Positions 48,172 through 58,641 are shown, counted from the stretch's first letter. The stretch is 64,000 bases of DNA from Methylobacterium sp. NMS14P (GCF_028583545.1 NZ_CP087106.1:682001-746000), one strand, 5' to 3'. Notes: generated by a model from the letters alone, not told the origin. Numbers and translations are program-made.

Positions 48172-49662
48172 TCAGGGCTCGCGCGTCAGGGCCGCGAAGG
48201 CGGCGTCGAGGCGCGCCCGGGCCTCGGCCAGGCCCTTGCGGCGGGCGTCGAGCCAGTCGCGGTCGGTCCGCAGCCGCGCCTGCGCGGCGCCCAGCATCCG
48301 CCGGACCTCCGCGGGCTGCGGGCCGCCGAGCCCCTTCGCGGCGTCGATCATGCCGCGGGCCGACAGCGCCGCCCGGAAGCGGGCCTCGTCGAGGGGCAGG
48401 TCCGGCTTCAGCCCCGACGCGGCCGCGGCCTCGGCGTAGATGCGCCGCACCTCCGGGAAGGGCAGGTCGGCCGGGCGCAGGTCGTGGCTGCGGCCGTAGC
48501 TCACGAGCTCGGACGCGAAGTGGTGGCCGAGCCGGAACGGCACGTCGGCCTCGCGCTGGAGCGTGTCGGCGAGCTCGGTGGTGGTGGAATAGTCCGCCGC
48601 GACCTCGTCGGCGGCGCGCGCCCGGTCCACGACCAGCCCGTCGAGGACGCGCGTCCAGCGCCGGCACATCTCGGCGGCCTCGGCCAGGGTGCGCCCGGGC
48701 GGCTCGGCCTGGTTGCGCTTGTAGTCCGGCATGCCGGAATCGACGTTGTGCGCCATGATGACGAAGGCCTGCGCGGCCCCCACGACGTCGCTGGCCTTCA
48801 TGCGCAGGCTGTAGAGCGCGACCGGGTTGCGCTTCTGCGGCATGATGCTGCTCGGGCCGGTGAGCGCGCCCTCCCGCAGCAGGATCCAGGGCCGGGTCTG
48901 GTGATACTGCGCGTAGAGGTCCTGCGCGAAGCTGCCGGCCGTGGTGGCGAGGTTCGCCGCGAGCCCGGTCAGCTCGAGCCCCATGTCCATCGGCGCGAGC
49001 TGACCGGCGTCGTAGCTGTTCTCCACCGGCGCGTCGAAGCCGAGCAGCGCCGCCAGCCTCTCGCGGTCCACCGGGAAGCTCGACGTGCCCAGGGCGGCCG
49101 CGCCCAGGGGCGACAGGTTCAGCCGCGCCCAGCTCTCCCGGAGGCGGTCGGCGTCGCGGGCGAGGACGGCCGCGTAGCCCAGGTAGACGTGGCCGAGCGT
49201 CGTCGGCTGGGCCTGGACCCCGTTGGTGTAGGCCGGAACGATCGTGTCGGCCTCGCGCTCGGCCACCGCCAGCAGGGCCGCCCGGGTCTCGTCGAGGGCC
49301 TCGGCGAGGTTCAGGAGACGGTCGCGCTGCTCGAGCTTCAGCACGGTCGGAATGATGTCCTGGCGGCTGCGCCCGGAATGCATCCGGGTGGCGTCGGCGC
49401 CCGCGATGGCGGTGATCAGCGGCTCGATCCGCAGGTAGTCGTCCGGCCGCTCCGCGCCCGGCTTGGCGGCGTCGGCGGCGACCTGATCGAGGGCGCGGGC
49501 GACGGTCGCGCCGAGCGCCCGCGGCACGATGCCGGTCTCGACCGTCATCACCAGGGAGGCACGGTCGATCTGGTCGATCCGGGCGAAGCTGTCCTTCGGC
49601 TCGGCGCGTGCCCCCGCGGGCACCAGCAGCGCCAGTGCGACCCAGACCATCGTGCGCCGCAT
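48172..49662 (-). CDS. Exported argininosuccinate-lyase-like protein (fumarase/aspartase superfamily)
   Basis: 496 residues from the ATG at 49662, preceded by GGGAGCGGCTCG. A signal peptide (MRRTMVWVALALLVPAGARA) predicts periplasmic location, which is odd because lyases of this superfamily are cytosolic. The fold signatures are clear: MHSGRSRQDIIPTVL (compare HTGRSRNDQ in ArgH), GTSSFPVDRERLAALLGF, QAQPTTLGHVYLGYA and the catalytic loop GPSSIMPQKRNPVAL with its Ser. The Asn of HTGRSRND is Gln here. It cleaves a C-N bond by analogy; substrate unknown. No argH-type pathway gene is near; oxyR/LysR-type regulator lies 89 bp upstream on the same strand. Confidence 0.85.
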   Translation of the reverse strand: MRRTMVWVALALLVPAGARAEPKDSFARIDQIDRASLVMTVETGIVPRALGATVARALDQVAADAAKPGAERPDDYLRIEPLITAIAGADATRMHSGRSRQDIIPTVLKLEQRDRLLNLAEALDETRAALLAVAEREADTIVPAYTNGVQAQPTTLGHVYLGYAAVLARDADRLRESWARLNLSPLGAAALGTSSFPVDRERLAALLGFDAPVENSYDAGQLAPMDMGLELTGLAANLATTAGSFAQDLYAQYHQTRPWILLREGALTGPSSIMPQKRNPVALYSLRMKASDVVGAAQAFVIMAHNVDSGMPDYKRNQAEPPGRTLAEAAEMCRRWTRVLDGLVVDRARAADEVAADYSTTTELADTLQREADVPFRLGHHFASELVSYGRSHDLRPADLPFPEVRRIYAEAAAASGLKPDLPLDEARFRAALSARGMIDAAKGLGGPQPAEVRRMLGAAQARLRTDRDWLDARRKGLAEARARLDAAFAALTREP

Positions 49663-49751
49663 CGAGCCGCTCCCTGTCGTCACGGCCCTGATAGACCTGT
49701 TGCGGTCCGCCTTTCTATTCACAACCGCTCAAGGTGGGCGTCCCCGGCGGC

Positions 49752-50687
49752 TCAGGCGACGGCCTCGCCGTCGCGGCAGGCGGCCGTGCCCGCGGGCGCG
49801 TGCGCCCGGAAGAAGGCGGCCAGGCTCGCGAGCCCGGCGGCCCGCGGATCGCTCGCCCGCCAGACCAGCGCGATGGTCCGCCCGGGGCCGTCGACGTCGA
49901 AGGCGCGGGTGACCGTCAGGCCGCTGGGATCGGGGTTCGACGGCACCGCCAGTGCCGGGAGCAGCGTGTAGCCGGCGCCCGCCGCCACCATCGAGCGGAG
50001 CGTCTCCAGGCTGGTGGCGTGGCGGCCGACCGAGGAGCCGGCGCCGCAGGCGGCGATCGTCTGGTCGCGCAGGCAGTTGCCCTCGTCGAGGAGCAGCAGG
50101 TCCGGCCCCGCGATCTCGTTGGCGGAGAGCGCGCCGCCCCGGGCGAGGGTGTGCTCGGCCGGGCAGGCGAGCCAGAACGGCTCGACGAACAGCGGCGAGA
50201 CCGCGAGCCCGTGCAGCGGCAGCGGCAGCGAGACCAGGGCCGCGTCGATGCGGCCGTCGCGCAGGCCCTCGACGATATCGGCCGTCCGCGATTCGGACAG
50301 CGAGAGCATCAGCAGCGGGTACTGTTCGCGCAGGGGCCGCAGCACGAGCGGGAAGAAGTAGGGGCCGAGCGTCTGGATCGCCGCCAGCACGAGCCGTCCG
50401 GTGAGCGGCGAGCCGCGGCCCTCGCTGGCGAGCGCCAGGAGCCGCTGCGCCTCCGCCAGGACGACCCGCGCCTGCCGGACGATGGCCTGCCCCGCCTCGG
50501 TGAGCAGGATCCGCCGGTTCGACCGCTCGAACAAAGTCAGGCCGAGCGCGGTTTCCAGCTTGCGGACCTGCACGCTCAGCGTCGGCTGGCTGACGTTGCA
50601 CCGCTCGGCGGCCCGGCCGAAATGCCCCTCGTCGGCGACGGCGACGACGTATTCGAGATCGCGGAGCGAGAGACCGGCCAGGTTCAT
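49752..50687 (-). CDS. oxyR: LysR-type regulator OxyR
   Basis: 311 residues. Winged helix at the N-terminus ([20 protein letters not shown]), effector domain after ~90. The peroxide-sensing cysteines are conserved: Cys205 and Cys214 in [18 protein letters not shown], with the same nine-residue spacing as OxyR C199/C208. It should oxidise on contact with H2O2 and activate antioxidant genes. It is divergent from katA, 136 bp apart, the classic arrangement, and an OxyR-type half-site overlaps its own start codon, indicating self-control. Confidence 0.94.
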   Translation of the reverse strand: MNLAGLSLRDLEYVVAVADEGHFGRAAERCNVSQPTLSVQVRKLETALGLTLFERSNRRILLTEAGQAIVRQARVVLAEAQRLLALASEGRGSPLTGRLVLAAIQTLGPYFFPLVLRPLREQYPLLMLSLSESRTADIVEGLRDGRIDAALVSLPLPLHGLAVSPLFVEPFWLACPAEHTLARGGALSANEIAGPDLLLLDEGNCLRDQTIAACGAGSSVGRHATSLETLRSMVAAGAGYTLLPALAVPSNPDPSGLTVTRAFDVDGPGRTIALVWRASDPRAAGLASLAAFFRAHAPAGTAACRDGEAVA

Positions 50688-50700
50688 AGGCTGCGTCTAT
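50686..50700. promoter_or_regulatory. OxyR-type half-site ATAG-N7-CTAT
   Basis: ATAG at 50686-50689 and CTAT at 50697-50700, separated by seven bases, the dyad recognised by OxyR. It overlaps the oxyR start codon and lies 124 bp from the katA start. A second clear half-site 22 bp away is not visible, but GGTCAT is repeated at 50732-50737 and 50743-50748 (11-bp period). Confidence 0.6.
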
Positions 50701-50823
50701 CAGAACCTTTGTGACGATGCATTTGCCTCGGGGTCATGCCGCGGTCATAACCCTTCACCAGAACGGTTCCAGGCTGACTCCTTCGTCGACCGAGAGCCTT
50801 CGCAGAACGGAGAGACGGTACGC

Positions 50824-52413
50824 ATGAGCGATCAACGCCCGATCCTGACCACCCGCCAGGGCCATCCGGTCCGCGACAACCAGAGCACCCGCACGGTCGG
50901 TGAGCGGGGCCCGGCCACGCTCGAGAACTACCAGTTCATCGAGAAGATCACGCACTTCGACCGCGAGCGGATCCCGGAGCGCGTCGTCCACGCCCGCGGC
51001 GCCGGCGCCCACGGCTGGTTCGAGGCCTACGGCAAGATCGGCGACGAGCCGGCCTCCAAGTACACCCGCGCCCGCGTGCTGAACGAGACCGGCGTGAAGA
51101 CGCCGATGTTCGTGCGCTTCTCGACGGTCGCCGGCGCCAAGGAGAGCCCGGAGACGGAGCGGGACCCGCGCGGCTTCGCGGTCAAGTTCAAGACCGTCGA
51201 CGGCAACTGGGACCTCGTGGGCAACAACCTCAAGGTCTTCTTCATCCGCGACGCGATCAAGTTCCCCGACATGATCCACGCGTTCAAGCCGGATCCGGTG
51301 ACGAACCGCCAGGAGGCGTGGCGCTTCTTCGACTTCGTGGCCCAGCACCCCGAAGCCATCCACATGGTGACGCACCTCAAGTCGCCGTGGGGCATCCCGG
51401 CCAATTACCGCGAGATGGAAGGCTCGGGCGTCAACACCTACAAGCTGGTCAACGACCAGGGTGAGGCCGTGCTCTGCAAGTTCCACTGGGAGCCGAAGCA
51501 GGGCGTCCGCAACCTGACCTCCCAGCAGGCCTCCGAGATCCAGGCCAAGGACGTCGGCCACGCGACCCGCGACCTCTACGACAACATCAAGGCCGGCAAT
51601 TTCCCCGAGTGGGAATTCTGCGTCCAGATCATGCCGGACGGCCCGAACGACCACCTGTCGTTCGACCCGCTGGACGACACGAAGCTGTGGCCGGTCGACC
51701 AGTTCCCGCTGCTGCCGGTGGGCCGCATGGTGCTGGACCGCGTGCCGGACAACTTCTTCGCCGAGGTCGAGCAGTCCGCCTTCGGCACCGGCGTGCTGGT
51801 CGACGGCATCGACTTCTCGGACGACAAGATGCTGCAGGGGCGGACGCTGTCCTACTCGGACACGCAGCGCTACCGCGTCGGCGCCAACTACCTCCAGTTG
51901 CCGATCAACGCGCCGCAGCCCGGCGTGAAGGTCTACTCGAACCAGCGCGACGGTCAGATGACCTACGGTGTCGACGGCACCGGCCCGAACAAGCACATCA
52001 ACTACGAGCCCTCGACCCTGGCCGAGGGCCTGCGCGAGGCGCCCAAGCCCGCCAAGGACTACCACCAGCCGGTGGAGGGCCGTCTCGGCCGCTACCAGAC
52101 CTCGCGCACCGAGGACGACTACACCCAGGCCGGCGTCCGGTACCGCTCGTTCCAGGATTGGGAGCGTGACGACCTGATCGCCAACCTCGTGGGCGACATG
52201 AAGCAGTGCCCGGAGCCGATCCAGCTGCGGATGGTCTGGCACTTCTGGCACGCCGACGAGGATTACGGCCGCCGCGTCGCCGAGGGCGCCGGGATCGATC
52301 TGGAGAAGGCCAAGGCCCTGCCGCCGCTGCCGGGTCGCGCCGCGCCGGGCAAGCGCCTGCAGTCCGAGACCCTGACCGACGGCTCGCAGGCGCACCGGGT
52401 CGCCGCCGAGTAA
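50824..52413 (+). CDS. katA: Catalase (heme, small-subunit type)
   Basis: 529 residues from the ATG at 50824. Distal His56 in [16 protein letters not shown] and Asn134 in [15 protein letters not shown] form the heme pocket; the proximal Tyr is in [17 protein letters not shown]. No C-terminal flavodoxin-like domain, so it is of the small-subunit class. Removes H2O2 in the cytosol, likely heavily used because methylotrophic and phyllosphere life generates peroxide. Regulation by the adjacent oxyR is strongly suggested. A clean terminator follows at 52439. Confidence 0.96.
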   Translation: MSDQRPILTTRQGHPVRDNQSTRTVGERGPATLENYQFIEKITHFDRERIPERVVHARGAGAHGWFEAYGKIGDEPASKYTRARVLNETGVKTPMFVRFSTVAGAKESPETERDPRGFAVKFKTVDGNWDLVGNNLKVFFIRDAIKFPDMIHAFKPDPVTNRQEAWRFFDFVAQHPEAIHMVTHLKSPWGIPANYREMEGSGVNTYKLVNDQGEAVLCKFHWEPKQGVRNLTSQQASEIQAKDVGHATRDLYDNIKAGNFPEWEFCVQIMPDGPNDHLSFDPLDDTKLWPVDQFPLLPVGRMVLDRVPDNFFAEVEQSAFGTGVLVDGIDFSDDKMLQGRTLSYSDTQRYRVGANYLQLPINAPQPGVKVYSNQRDGQMTYGVDGTGPNKHINYEPSTLAEGLREAPKPAKDYHQPVEGRLGRYQTSRTEDDYTQAGVRYRSFQDWERDDLIANLVGDMKQCPEPIQLRMVWHFWHADEDYGRRVAEGAGIDLEKAKALPPLPGRAAPGKRLQSETLTDGSQAHRVAAE

Positions 52414-52438
52414 GCCTCGCGCGCGCTCATCGACACAG

Positions 52439-52475
52439 CCCCGCGCGGTCACCCGGCCGCGCGGGGTTCTTGTTT
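52439..52475 (+). terminator. Rho-independent terminator of katA
   Basis: CCCCGCGCGG (52439-52448), eight-base loop, CCGCGCGGGG (52457-52466), then TTCTTGTTT. A textbook 10-bp GC stem with a T-rich tail 25 bp after the stop. Confidence 0.85.
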
Positions 52476-52496
52476 GGGGATCGGACGGGGGCGGCG

Positions 52497-52973
52497 ATGG
52501 CGAGTGTCGTGCAGCGCGGGCCCGGCCCGAACGCCGTCATCGGCGGCATGCGGGTCTCCTACCTGGCGCGCAGCGACGAGACGGCCGACGGCCTCGGCAT
52601 CTACCGGGTCGCGATGGATCCGCGGACGCCGGGTGCCGGATTGCACCGCCACGCCCGGTTGACCGAGACGTTCTCGGTCGAGGCGGGCCGGCTCGCCCTC
52701 CACGTCGACGGTGCGGACCACGACCTCGGACCGGGCGACTTCGCGCTGATTCCGCCCGGCGTCGCGCACGCCTTCGCCAACCGCGGCGAGCGGCCGGTGC
52801 GCTTCACGCTGAGCTTCGCGCCGGCTCTCGGCCGCGAGGGCTTCTTCGAGGGTCTGGCGCGGCTGGCCGCGGAGGGACGCCTCGGCGACGCGGCCGCGAT
52901 GGCCGACCTGATGGCGCGCTACGATCAGGAACCGCTGGCCGGGTTCGCCGGCTGGAGCGCGGTCAGCGGCTGA
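52497..52973 (+). CDS. Cupin domain protein
   Basis: 158 residues from the ATG at 52497. Cupin motif 1 is GAGLHRHARLTETFSVEAGRL (His, His and Glu metal ligands) and motif 2 GPGDFALIPPGVAHAFAN. A C-terminal extension of about 50 residues is helical (GREGFFEGLARLAAEGRLGDAAAMADLM). Function unknown; probably binds a metal or small molecule. Its 3' end overlaps the convergent MFS gene by 11 bp. Confidence 0.86.
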   Translation: MASVVQRGPGPNAVIGGMRVSYLARSDETADGLGIYRVAMDPRTPGAGLHRHARLTETFSVEAGRLALHVDGADHDLGPGDFALIPPGVAHAFANRGERPVRFTLSFAPALGREGFFEGLARLAAEGRLGDAAAMADLMARYDQEPLAGFAGWSAVSG

Positions 52974-54180
52974 GCAGCGGCTGAGCGGCCGTATCCCGCG
53001 GCTCGGGCTCGGCCGCGCTGACCTTCCGGTCGCGTCCGGCGGCCAGGCCGATCAGGATCGCCGCGACGGTGATGCCGACGAACAGGGTCCCGGGCACGCC
53101 CCAGCCGCCGGTCGCCTCGTGGGCGAGACCGAAGATCAGCGGCCCGAGCGCGGCGCAGGTGTAGCCGATGCCCTGCGCCATGGCCGAGAGGCCGGCGGCG
53201 CTCGCCGCGTCCGCCGCGCGCAGCACGATCAACGTCAGGCCCAGCCCGAAGCAGCCGCCGATCCCGAAGCCCAGCGCGCAGGCGGCGGGGATCCGGAGGG
53301 AGTCCGCACCGAAGGCGAGGACCACGAAGGCCGCGGCGGTGAGGCCGGGAATCACGACGATCCAGGCGCGCTGGTCGCGGGCGCGGGCCGCCAGCATGGC
53401 GACCAGCAGCGCGCCCGGCGCCTGCACCAGCGTCGCCAGCGAGGCGTAGAGCCCGGCATTCAGCGGTGTCAGGCCGCGGCCCTGCAGCAGCAGCGGCAGC
53501 CAGCCGAACAGGATGTAGGCGAGCGACGATTGCAGGCCCATGAAGCCCGTCACCCACCACGCCAGCGGGTTGCGGAGCAGCCGCCCGGCGGACGGCGCCG
53601 CGGTCGAGGCGGTCCGGCGGGCGAACGGGATCCACACGAAGGCCGCCACCAGCGCGGGCAGCGACCAGATCGCCAGGGCGGAGGGCCAGCCGCCCCCGAG
53701 GGCGTGCTCGACCGGTACCGAGGCCCCGGCGCCCGCGGCCGCGCCGAGGCACAGGGTCATCGTGTAGAGGCCGGTCATCAGGCCGCCGTTGCCGGCGAAA
53801 TCGCGCTTCACCAGCGCCGGCAGCAGGACATTGTCGATCCCGATCCCGATGGCCGCCAGCGCCGACCCGGCGAAGAGCGGCACGAGCCCGCCGAGACCGC
53901 GGAGCGTCAGGCCGGCGACGAGGATCGTCGAGCCGGCGAGCACGGCGAGGTCGGGCCCGATCCGGCGGATCAAGGGCGCCGCCAGCGCGCAGGCGATGCC
54001 GAGGCACAGGACCGGCAGCGTCGTGAGGATGGCGGCGCCGCCGGCGCCGAGGCCGGTGCCGTCCCGGATCGTCGCCAGCAGGGGCCCGACGGTGCTGAGC
54101 GCCGGCCGCAGGTTGAACGCGACCAGCATCAGCGCGAGGCCGAGCAGGAACCGGTTCGCGGTGGCCCGGTCCGCGCTCAC
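52963..54180 (-). CDS. MFS transporter, CynX/NimT-like
   Basis: 405 residues from a GTG at 54180 that overlaps the lnt stop (GTGA). Twelve spans; LALMLVAFNLRPALSTVGPLL is the family opening of cyanate-permease-like MFS proteins, and the mid-chain AGLYASLATLVQAPGALLVA is also typical. Exchange substrate unknown; the CynX/NimT branch moves cyanate, nitroimidazoles and other small anions or antibiotics. Cotranscribed with and translationally coupled to lnt, at the 3' end of the block. Confidence 0.85.
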   Translation of the reverse strand: MSADRATANRFLLGLALMLVAFNLRPALSTVGPLLATIRDGTGLGAGGAAILTTLPVLCLGIACALAAPLIRRIGPDLAVLAGSTILVAGLTLRGLGGLVPLFAGSALAAIGIGIDNVLLPALVKRDFAGNGGLMTGLYTMTLCLGAAAGAGASVPVEHALGGGWPSALAIWSLPALVAAFVWIPFARRTASTAAPSAGRLLRNPLAWWVTGFMGLQSSLAYILFGWLPLLLQGRGLTPLNAGLYASLATLVQAPGALLVAMLAARARDQRAWIVVIPGLTAAAFVVLAFGADSLRIPAACALGFGIGGCFGLGLTLIVLRAADAASAAGLSAMAQGIGYTCAALGPLIFGLAHEATGGWGVPGTLFVGITVAAILIGLAAGRDRKVSAAEPEPRDTAAQPLLSR

Positions 54181-55886
54181 GGCCGCCGCCGCGCGATCAC
54201 GGCCCCGCCGAGGCAGGCGGCGAGCATCAGCGCGAAGGCGGCGTCGCCGAACTGGCCGTAGAGCGTGCCGCCGACGATGCGGGCGGGCAGGTCCGCGTCG
54301 AGCCAGGTCTCGGTGTCGAGCGCGGTGCGGGCGACGATGCGGCCGTGCGGGTCGATCACCGCGGAGATCCCGGTATTGGCGTCGCGCACGAGGGGCAGCC
54401 CCTCCTCGACGGCGCGCAGGCGCGCCTGGGCCAGGTGCTGGCGCGGCCCCGGCGTGTCGCCGAACCACGCGTCGTTGGTGACGTTCAGGATCATCCCCGG
54501 CGGCCGCGGCGCCGGGGCGGCGTGGCCCGCGGGCAGGATCGCGCCCGGGAAGATCGCCTCGTAGCAGATGGTCGCCGCGACCGGCGGCAGGCCCGGGACC
54601 GTCAGGATCCGCTGGCCGGCGAGCGTCCCGGCCGAGAACCCGCCGGGGATCGCCACGAACTGGCGCAACCCCACGGCCCGCAGGGCGGCGTCGAGGGGGG
54701 CCGGCAGGTATTCCCCGAACGGGACGAGGTGAACCTTGTCGTAGCTGTCGGAGATCCGGCCGTCCGGGCCGATCACCATGACGGCGTTGTAGAAGCGCAG
54801 GCGCTCGCCCGGCAGCGGCTCCTCGGCGCGGGCCGCCCCGGTGATCAGGTGCTGCCCGGGCTTCAGGCCGGCCGCCACCTTGGCCAGCGCGTCGGGATCG
54901 CGCTGGATCAGGAACGGGAAGGCGGATTCCGGCCAGACGATGTGGGTCGGCTCCGGCGCGCCGGCCTCCGTCGGGCGCTGGCTCAGCTCGATGTAGCGGT
55001 CGACGATGTCGGCCCGGTTCTCGGGCCTGAACTTGGCGTCCTGGGGCAGGTTGGGCTGGACGAGCCGCAGCCGCACGCCGGCCACCGCCGGGTCGGGCGG
55101 CCCGAGACGCTCGGCCCCGTAGAGGGCCATGCCGGCGAGCACGATCGCGGCGGCGGCGCTCGGTCCGAACCGGGCGCGCGGGCTCGCGCCGGTGGCGAGC
55201 GTCGCGGGCGCCGCGCAGACCAGCGCGGCCAGGATGCACAGGCCGTAGAGCCCGATCACCGCGGCCCACTGCATCAGCCAGAGGTTCTGGGCCAGCGCCA
55301 TCCCGAGGGTGTTCCAGGGAAATCCCGTGAACAGGTGGCCGCGCAGCCAGTCGGCCGCGCCGAGCCCGAAGGCGAGGGCGGCGAGGCGCGCCGCGCCGCG
55401 GCTCCACAGCAGGCCCGCGGCGCCGAAACCGGCGCCGTAGAACAGGCCGAGGACGAGCGGTAGGCCGATCACGCCCAGCGGCAGGGCCCAGAGGAACTCG
55501 TCGGCCTCCACCAGGAAGGCCTGGCCCAGCCACCAGAGTCCGGCGGTGAGATAGCCGAAGCCCCAGGCCCAGCCGACCAGGAAGCAGGGCCCGAATCGCC
55601 GGAGGGTGGTCCGTTCGGCGGCGGCCCCGTCCTGCAGCCAGACCGCGACCGTCAGGGAGACCGCGAGGGCCGGCAGGAGGCCGTAGGGCGGCATGGCCAC
55701 CGCGCCGAGGGCGCCCGCCAGCCACGCCAGCCCGAGCCGGCGCCAGCCGGTCAGGCGCGCGATCGCCAGCACCGTGCCGGGCACGCGCGCCCGCTCCGGA
55801 TCGGACATGGGACCCGGCATCGGCCCGCGCATCGGTGCGCCGGCCGCCGCGGGCGACCGGGCGAAACCGTCCGCCAGACTCGTCAC
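54177..55886 (-). CDS. lnt: Apolipoprotein N-acyltransferase
   Basis: 569 residues. Six or more N-terminal spans, then a nitrilase-like domain with catalytic Glu in [12 protein letters not shown], Lys in [15 protein letters not shown] and Cys in [12 protein letters not shown]. Adds the third acyl chain to lipoproteins in the inner membrane. Its ATG overlaps the tlyC stop (ATGA at 55883-55886), which fixes the start. Confidence 0.94.
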   Translation of the reverse strand: MTSLADGFARSPAAAGAPMRGPMPGPMSDPERARVPGTVLAIARLTGWRRLGLAWLAGALGAVAMPPYGLLPALAVSLTVAVWLQDGAAAERTTLRRFGPCFLVGWAWGFGYLTAGLWWLGQAFLVEADEFLWALPLGVIGLPLVLGLFYGAGFGAAGLLWSRGAARLAALAFGLGAADWLRGHLFTGFPWNTLGMALAQNLWLMQWAAVIGLYGLCILAALVCAAPATLATGASPRARFGPSAAAAIVLAGMALYGAERLGPPDPAVAGVRLRLVQPNLPQDAKFRPENRADIVDRYIELSQRPTEAGAPEPTHIVWPESAFPFLIQRDPDALAKVAAGLKPGQHLITGAARAEEPLPGERLRFYNAVMVIGPDGRISDSYDKVHLVPFGEYLPAPLDAALRAVGLRQFVAIPGGFSAGTLAGQRILTVPGLPPVAATICYEAIFPGAILPAGHAAPAPRPPGMILNVTNDAWFGDTPGPRQHLAQARLRAVEEGLPLVRDANTGISAVIDPHGRIVARTALDTETWLDADLPARIVGGTLYGQFGDAAFALMLAACLGGAVIARRRP

Positions 55887-57016
55887 GGGTGCGGCGTCTC
55901 GGAGACCGGAGCGTTCGCGGGCGGCGGCAGAGCGAGCGGCACGACGGTGCCGATCCGCGCCGCGCCCTTGTGGAACCGCAGGCGCTTCAGGCGCCGCGGA
56001 TCGGCGTCGAGAACCTCGAACTCGAGGTCGCCCGGACCGGCGATCAGCTCGCCGCGCGAGGGAACGCGGCCCGCCAGGGTCACGATCATGCCGCCCAGCG
56101 TGTCGATCTCCTCGGCCATCTCGCCGACGGCCGCGACGAGGTCGACGCCCGTCACCTCCGAGACCTCGGCCAACGGCGTGCGCGCGTCGGCCACGAAGAC
56201 TTCGCCCTCGCCGTCGACGCGCTGGACGTACTTGTCCTCGGCGACGTCGTGCTCGTCCTCGATGTCGCCGACCACGACCTCGATCAGATCCTCGATGGAG
56301 ATCAGCCCGTCGGTGCCGCCATACTCGTCGATGACCAGCGCCATGTGGGTGCGGGTGGCCTGCATCCGCACCAGCAGATCGATCGCCGGCATGGACGGCG
56401 GCACGAACAGGACCGGCCGCTGGATGCGCGCGGCCGCCAGCGTCGTCGTCAGGTCGACCTTGCCGAGGTCCAGCCCGCGCGGCAGGCGGGCCGCGGGCCG
56501 GCGCGGGCGCGCCGCGGCCGGCGCGTCCGCGGCGCCGCCGACCGCGACCTCGACGGGCTTCACGACGGCGGGCGCGCTGCGCCGGGCCGGCTCGGCCTTG
56601 GCGGCGATGTGGTCGACGAGGTCGCGGATGTGGACCATGCCGCGGGGATCGTCGAGGGTCTCGCCGTAGACCGGCAGCCGGGAATGGCCGGCCGTGCGGA
56701 ACAGCTTGAGCAGGTCGCCGAGGCTCGTGTCGTTCGAGACGGCGACGATGTCGGCCCGGGGGACCATCACGTCGTCGACGCGCACCTTGTGCAGGCCGAG
56801 AACGTTCTTGAGCATGACGCGCTCGAGCGGGGTGAGGCCGCTCTCGCCGGCATCCGGCTCCGCCAGCGCCTCCTCAAGGCCCTCGCGCAGCGAATCGCGC
56901 GGCTTGAGATGGAGCGCCTGGAGCAGGCGGTCGTACCAGGGATCCCGGTGCTGGGATTCGCCCTCGTTGGAACTGGGCGCGGCCAGGGCCGCGCCGCGAC
57001 TTCGATCGTTGCTCAT
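55883..57016 (-). CDS. tlyC: CBS-domain hemolysin/CorC-type protein
   Basis: 377 residues without the N-terminal DUF21 membrane domain of larger members. Two CBS motifs ([21 protein letters not shown] near residue 83, and [20 protein letters not shown]) and a C-terminal CorC/HlyC domain starting with [17 protein letters not shown]. Members of this block are soluble, thought to take part in magnesium/cobalt homeostasis or in rRNA-related processes. Sits between ybeY and lnt as in E. coli ybeX. A linker rich in Ala/Pro (residues ~150-185) is unusual. Confidence 0.88.
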   Translation of the reverse strand: MSNDRSRGAALAAPSSNEGESQHRDPWYDRLLQALHLKPRDSLREGLEEALAEPDAGESGLTPLERVMLKNVLGLHKVRVDDVMVPRADIVAVSNDTSLGDLLKLFRTAGHSRLPVYGETLDDPRGMVHIRDLVDHIAAKAEPARRSAPAVVKPVEVAVGGAADAPAAARPRRPAARLPRGLDLGKVDLTTTLAAARIQRPVLFVPPSMPAIDLLVRMQATRTHMALVIDEYGGTDGLISIEDLIEVVVGDIEDEHDVAEDKYVQRVDGEGEVFVADARTPLAEVSEVTGVDLVAAVGEMAEEIDTLGGMIVTLAGRVPSRGELIAGPGDLEFEVLDADPRRLKRLRFHKGAARIGTVVPLALPPPANAPVSETPHP

Positions 57017-57052
57017 GTCTCTCGGGTCTGGGGTCGCTCGGACGTCGCGCGC

Positions 57053-57538
57053 TCAGGCATAGGGATCCGGGATGCCGAGGGTCGCGAGTGCCGCGACCTC
57101 GAGGGCTTCCATGGCATCGGCCTCGGTCTCGCCGATCTCGTGGTCCTGACCGAGACAATGCAAGGTGCCATGGACGAGGAGGTGGGCGAGGTGATTCTGG
57201 AGCGGCTTCGACTGCTCCGCACTCTCGCGCACCAGGGTCTCGTACGCAAGGACCACGTCGCCGAGGGGCGCGGCGGTCCCGGGATGCCGCGGCTGCGGGG
57301 CGGCTGGGAAGGACAGGACGTTGGTGGGCTTGTCCTTTCCGCGCCAGGTCCGGTTGAGTTCCTGGACGGCGGCATCGTCCGTCAGCAGGACGCTGACCTC
57401 GACGGGGCCGTCCGGCCTCTCGAGGGCGACGGCGAGTCCGGCCTCGACGGCGCGGGTGACGAGGGCTTCGAGGTCCGGAACCGCCGTCTCCCAGCGCGCG
57501 TCCTCGACGGCGAGGTCGATCTCGTGCGGCACGGTCAC
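57053..57538 (-). CDS. ybeY: rRNA maturation RNase YbeY
   Basis: 161 residues from a GTG at 57538 that overlaps the phoH stop. Zinc motif HLLVHGTLHCLGQDHE is the YbeY H-G-x-L-H-x-x-G-x-D-H pattern with three His. A single-strand endoribonuclease involved in 16S 3' processing and ribosome quality control. Shares a coupled unit with phoH. Confidence 0.94.
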   Translation of the reverse strand: MTVPHEIDLAVEDARWETAVPDLEALVTRAVEAGLAVALERPDGPVEVSVLLTDDAAVQELNRTWRGKDKPTNVLSFPAAPQPRHPGTAAPLGDVVLAYETLVRESAEQSKPLQNHLAHLLVHGTLHCLGQDHEIGETEADAMEALEVAALATLGIPDPYA

Positions 57539-58641
57539 GCCAGCGGCCGGCGGCGGGGATTCGGGTTGCGGTCGGCCTCCTCGTTGCCGTGGGCGGCGCG
57601 CTCGTAGGCGGTGACGATCCGGCGGACGAGGTCGTGGCGGACCACGTCGACGTCCTTGAACCGCACGTGCCCGATTCCCTCGACGTCCTCCAGCACGCGG
57701 ACCGCTTCCACGAGTCCGGATTTCTGACCCGGCGGCAGGTCGATCTGGCTGGGATCGCCGGTGATGATCATGCGCGAGTTCTCGCCCAGGCGGGTGAGGA
57801 ACATCTTCATCTGCATGGAGGTCGTGTTCTGCGCCTCGTCGAGGAGCACCACCGCGTTGGTGAGGGTCCGGCCGCGCATGAAGGCGAGCGGCGCGATCTC
57901 GATCTGGCCGGTCTGGAGGCCGCGATCGACGTGGCGGGCCTCCATGAAATCGTAGAGGGCGTCGTAGATCGGGCGCAGGTAGGGATCGACCTTCTCGCGC
58001 ATGTCGCCCGGCAGGAAGCCGAGGCGCTCCCCCGCCTCGACGGCGGGACGCGACAGGATCAGCCGCTCGGCATGGCCCTGCTCCAGGAGCGACACGGCGT
58101 GGCCGACCGCGAGCCAGGTCTTGCCGGTCCCGGCCGGGCCCTCGGCGAAGACCAGCTCGTTGGTGCGCAGGAGCTTGATGTATTCGTCCTGCGCCGGGTT
58201 GCGCGCCCGCACGGCCCCACGCTTGCGGGTGGCGATCTGCTCGAAATGCGGCCTGTCGGCCTCGGCGGCGATCGCCTCGGCGGGGAACAGGGTCGCCTGC
58301 GCGGTGGCCTCGCGGATGGCGCCGTCCACGTCGCCGAGGGTCAGCGTGCTGCCGCCGGTCCGGACCCGGGCGTACAGCTTCTGGAAGACCCGCCGCGCCG
58401 TCTCGGCGGCGTCGGCCGGCCCCTTGATGACGAGGTGGTTCCCGAGCGCCGTGGCGGTGACTTCCAGCCGGCGCTCGATATGGGCGACGTTCTGGTCGTA
58501 CTGGCCGAAGACGAGGCTCGCGAGGCGGTTGTCGTCGAAGGTCAGCGGCACCTCGACCGCCTCGTCCGATCCGGTCGGCCGCGCCGCCGGTCCGCGACCC
58601 CGGAGCGCGCCGCGCGCGCCCGCACCGTCCGACGCGCTCAA
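57535..58641 (-). CDS. PhoH-like ATPase (YbeZ)
   Basis: 368 residues. Walker A GPAGTGKTWLAVGHAV near residue 166, Walker B VVLLDEAQNT and a following TRLGENSRMIITGDPSQIDLP, all typical of PhoH/YbeZ. N-terminal RNA-binding KH-like region. Its stop overlaps the ybeY GTG (57535-57538), so the two are coupled; YbeZ and YbeY work together in ribosomal RNA handling. Upstream extension to 58641 is taken from the open reading with ATG. Confidence 0.92.
   Translation of the reverse strand: MSASDGAGARGALRGRGPAARPTGSDEAVEVPLTFDDNRLASLVFGQYDQNVAHIERRLEVTATALGNHLVIKGPADAAETARRVFQKLYARVRTGGSTLTLGDVDGAIREATAQATLFPAEAIAAEADRPHFEQIATRKRGAVRARNPAQDEYIKLLRTNELVFAEGPAGTGKTWLAVGHAVSLLEQGHAERLILSRPAVEAGERLGFLPGDMREKVDPYLRPIYDALYDFMEARHVDRGLQTGQIEIAPLAFMRGRTLTNAVVLLDEAQNTTSMQMKMFLTRLGENSRMIITGDPSQIDLPPGQKSGLVEAVRVLEDVEGIGHVRFKDVDVVRHDLVRRIVTAYERAAHGNEEADRNPNPRRRPLA

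Noticed and set aside
48172..49662. Assignment as argH, the arginine pathway enzyme
   Set aside because: A signal peptide and motif differences argue against a cytosolic biosynthetic role, and argG is 23 kb away without coupling.
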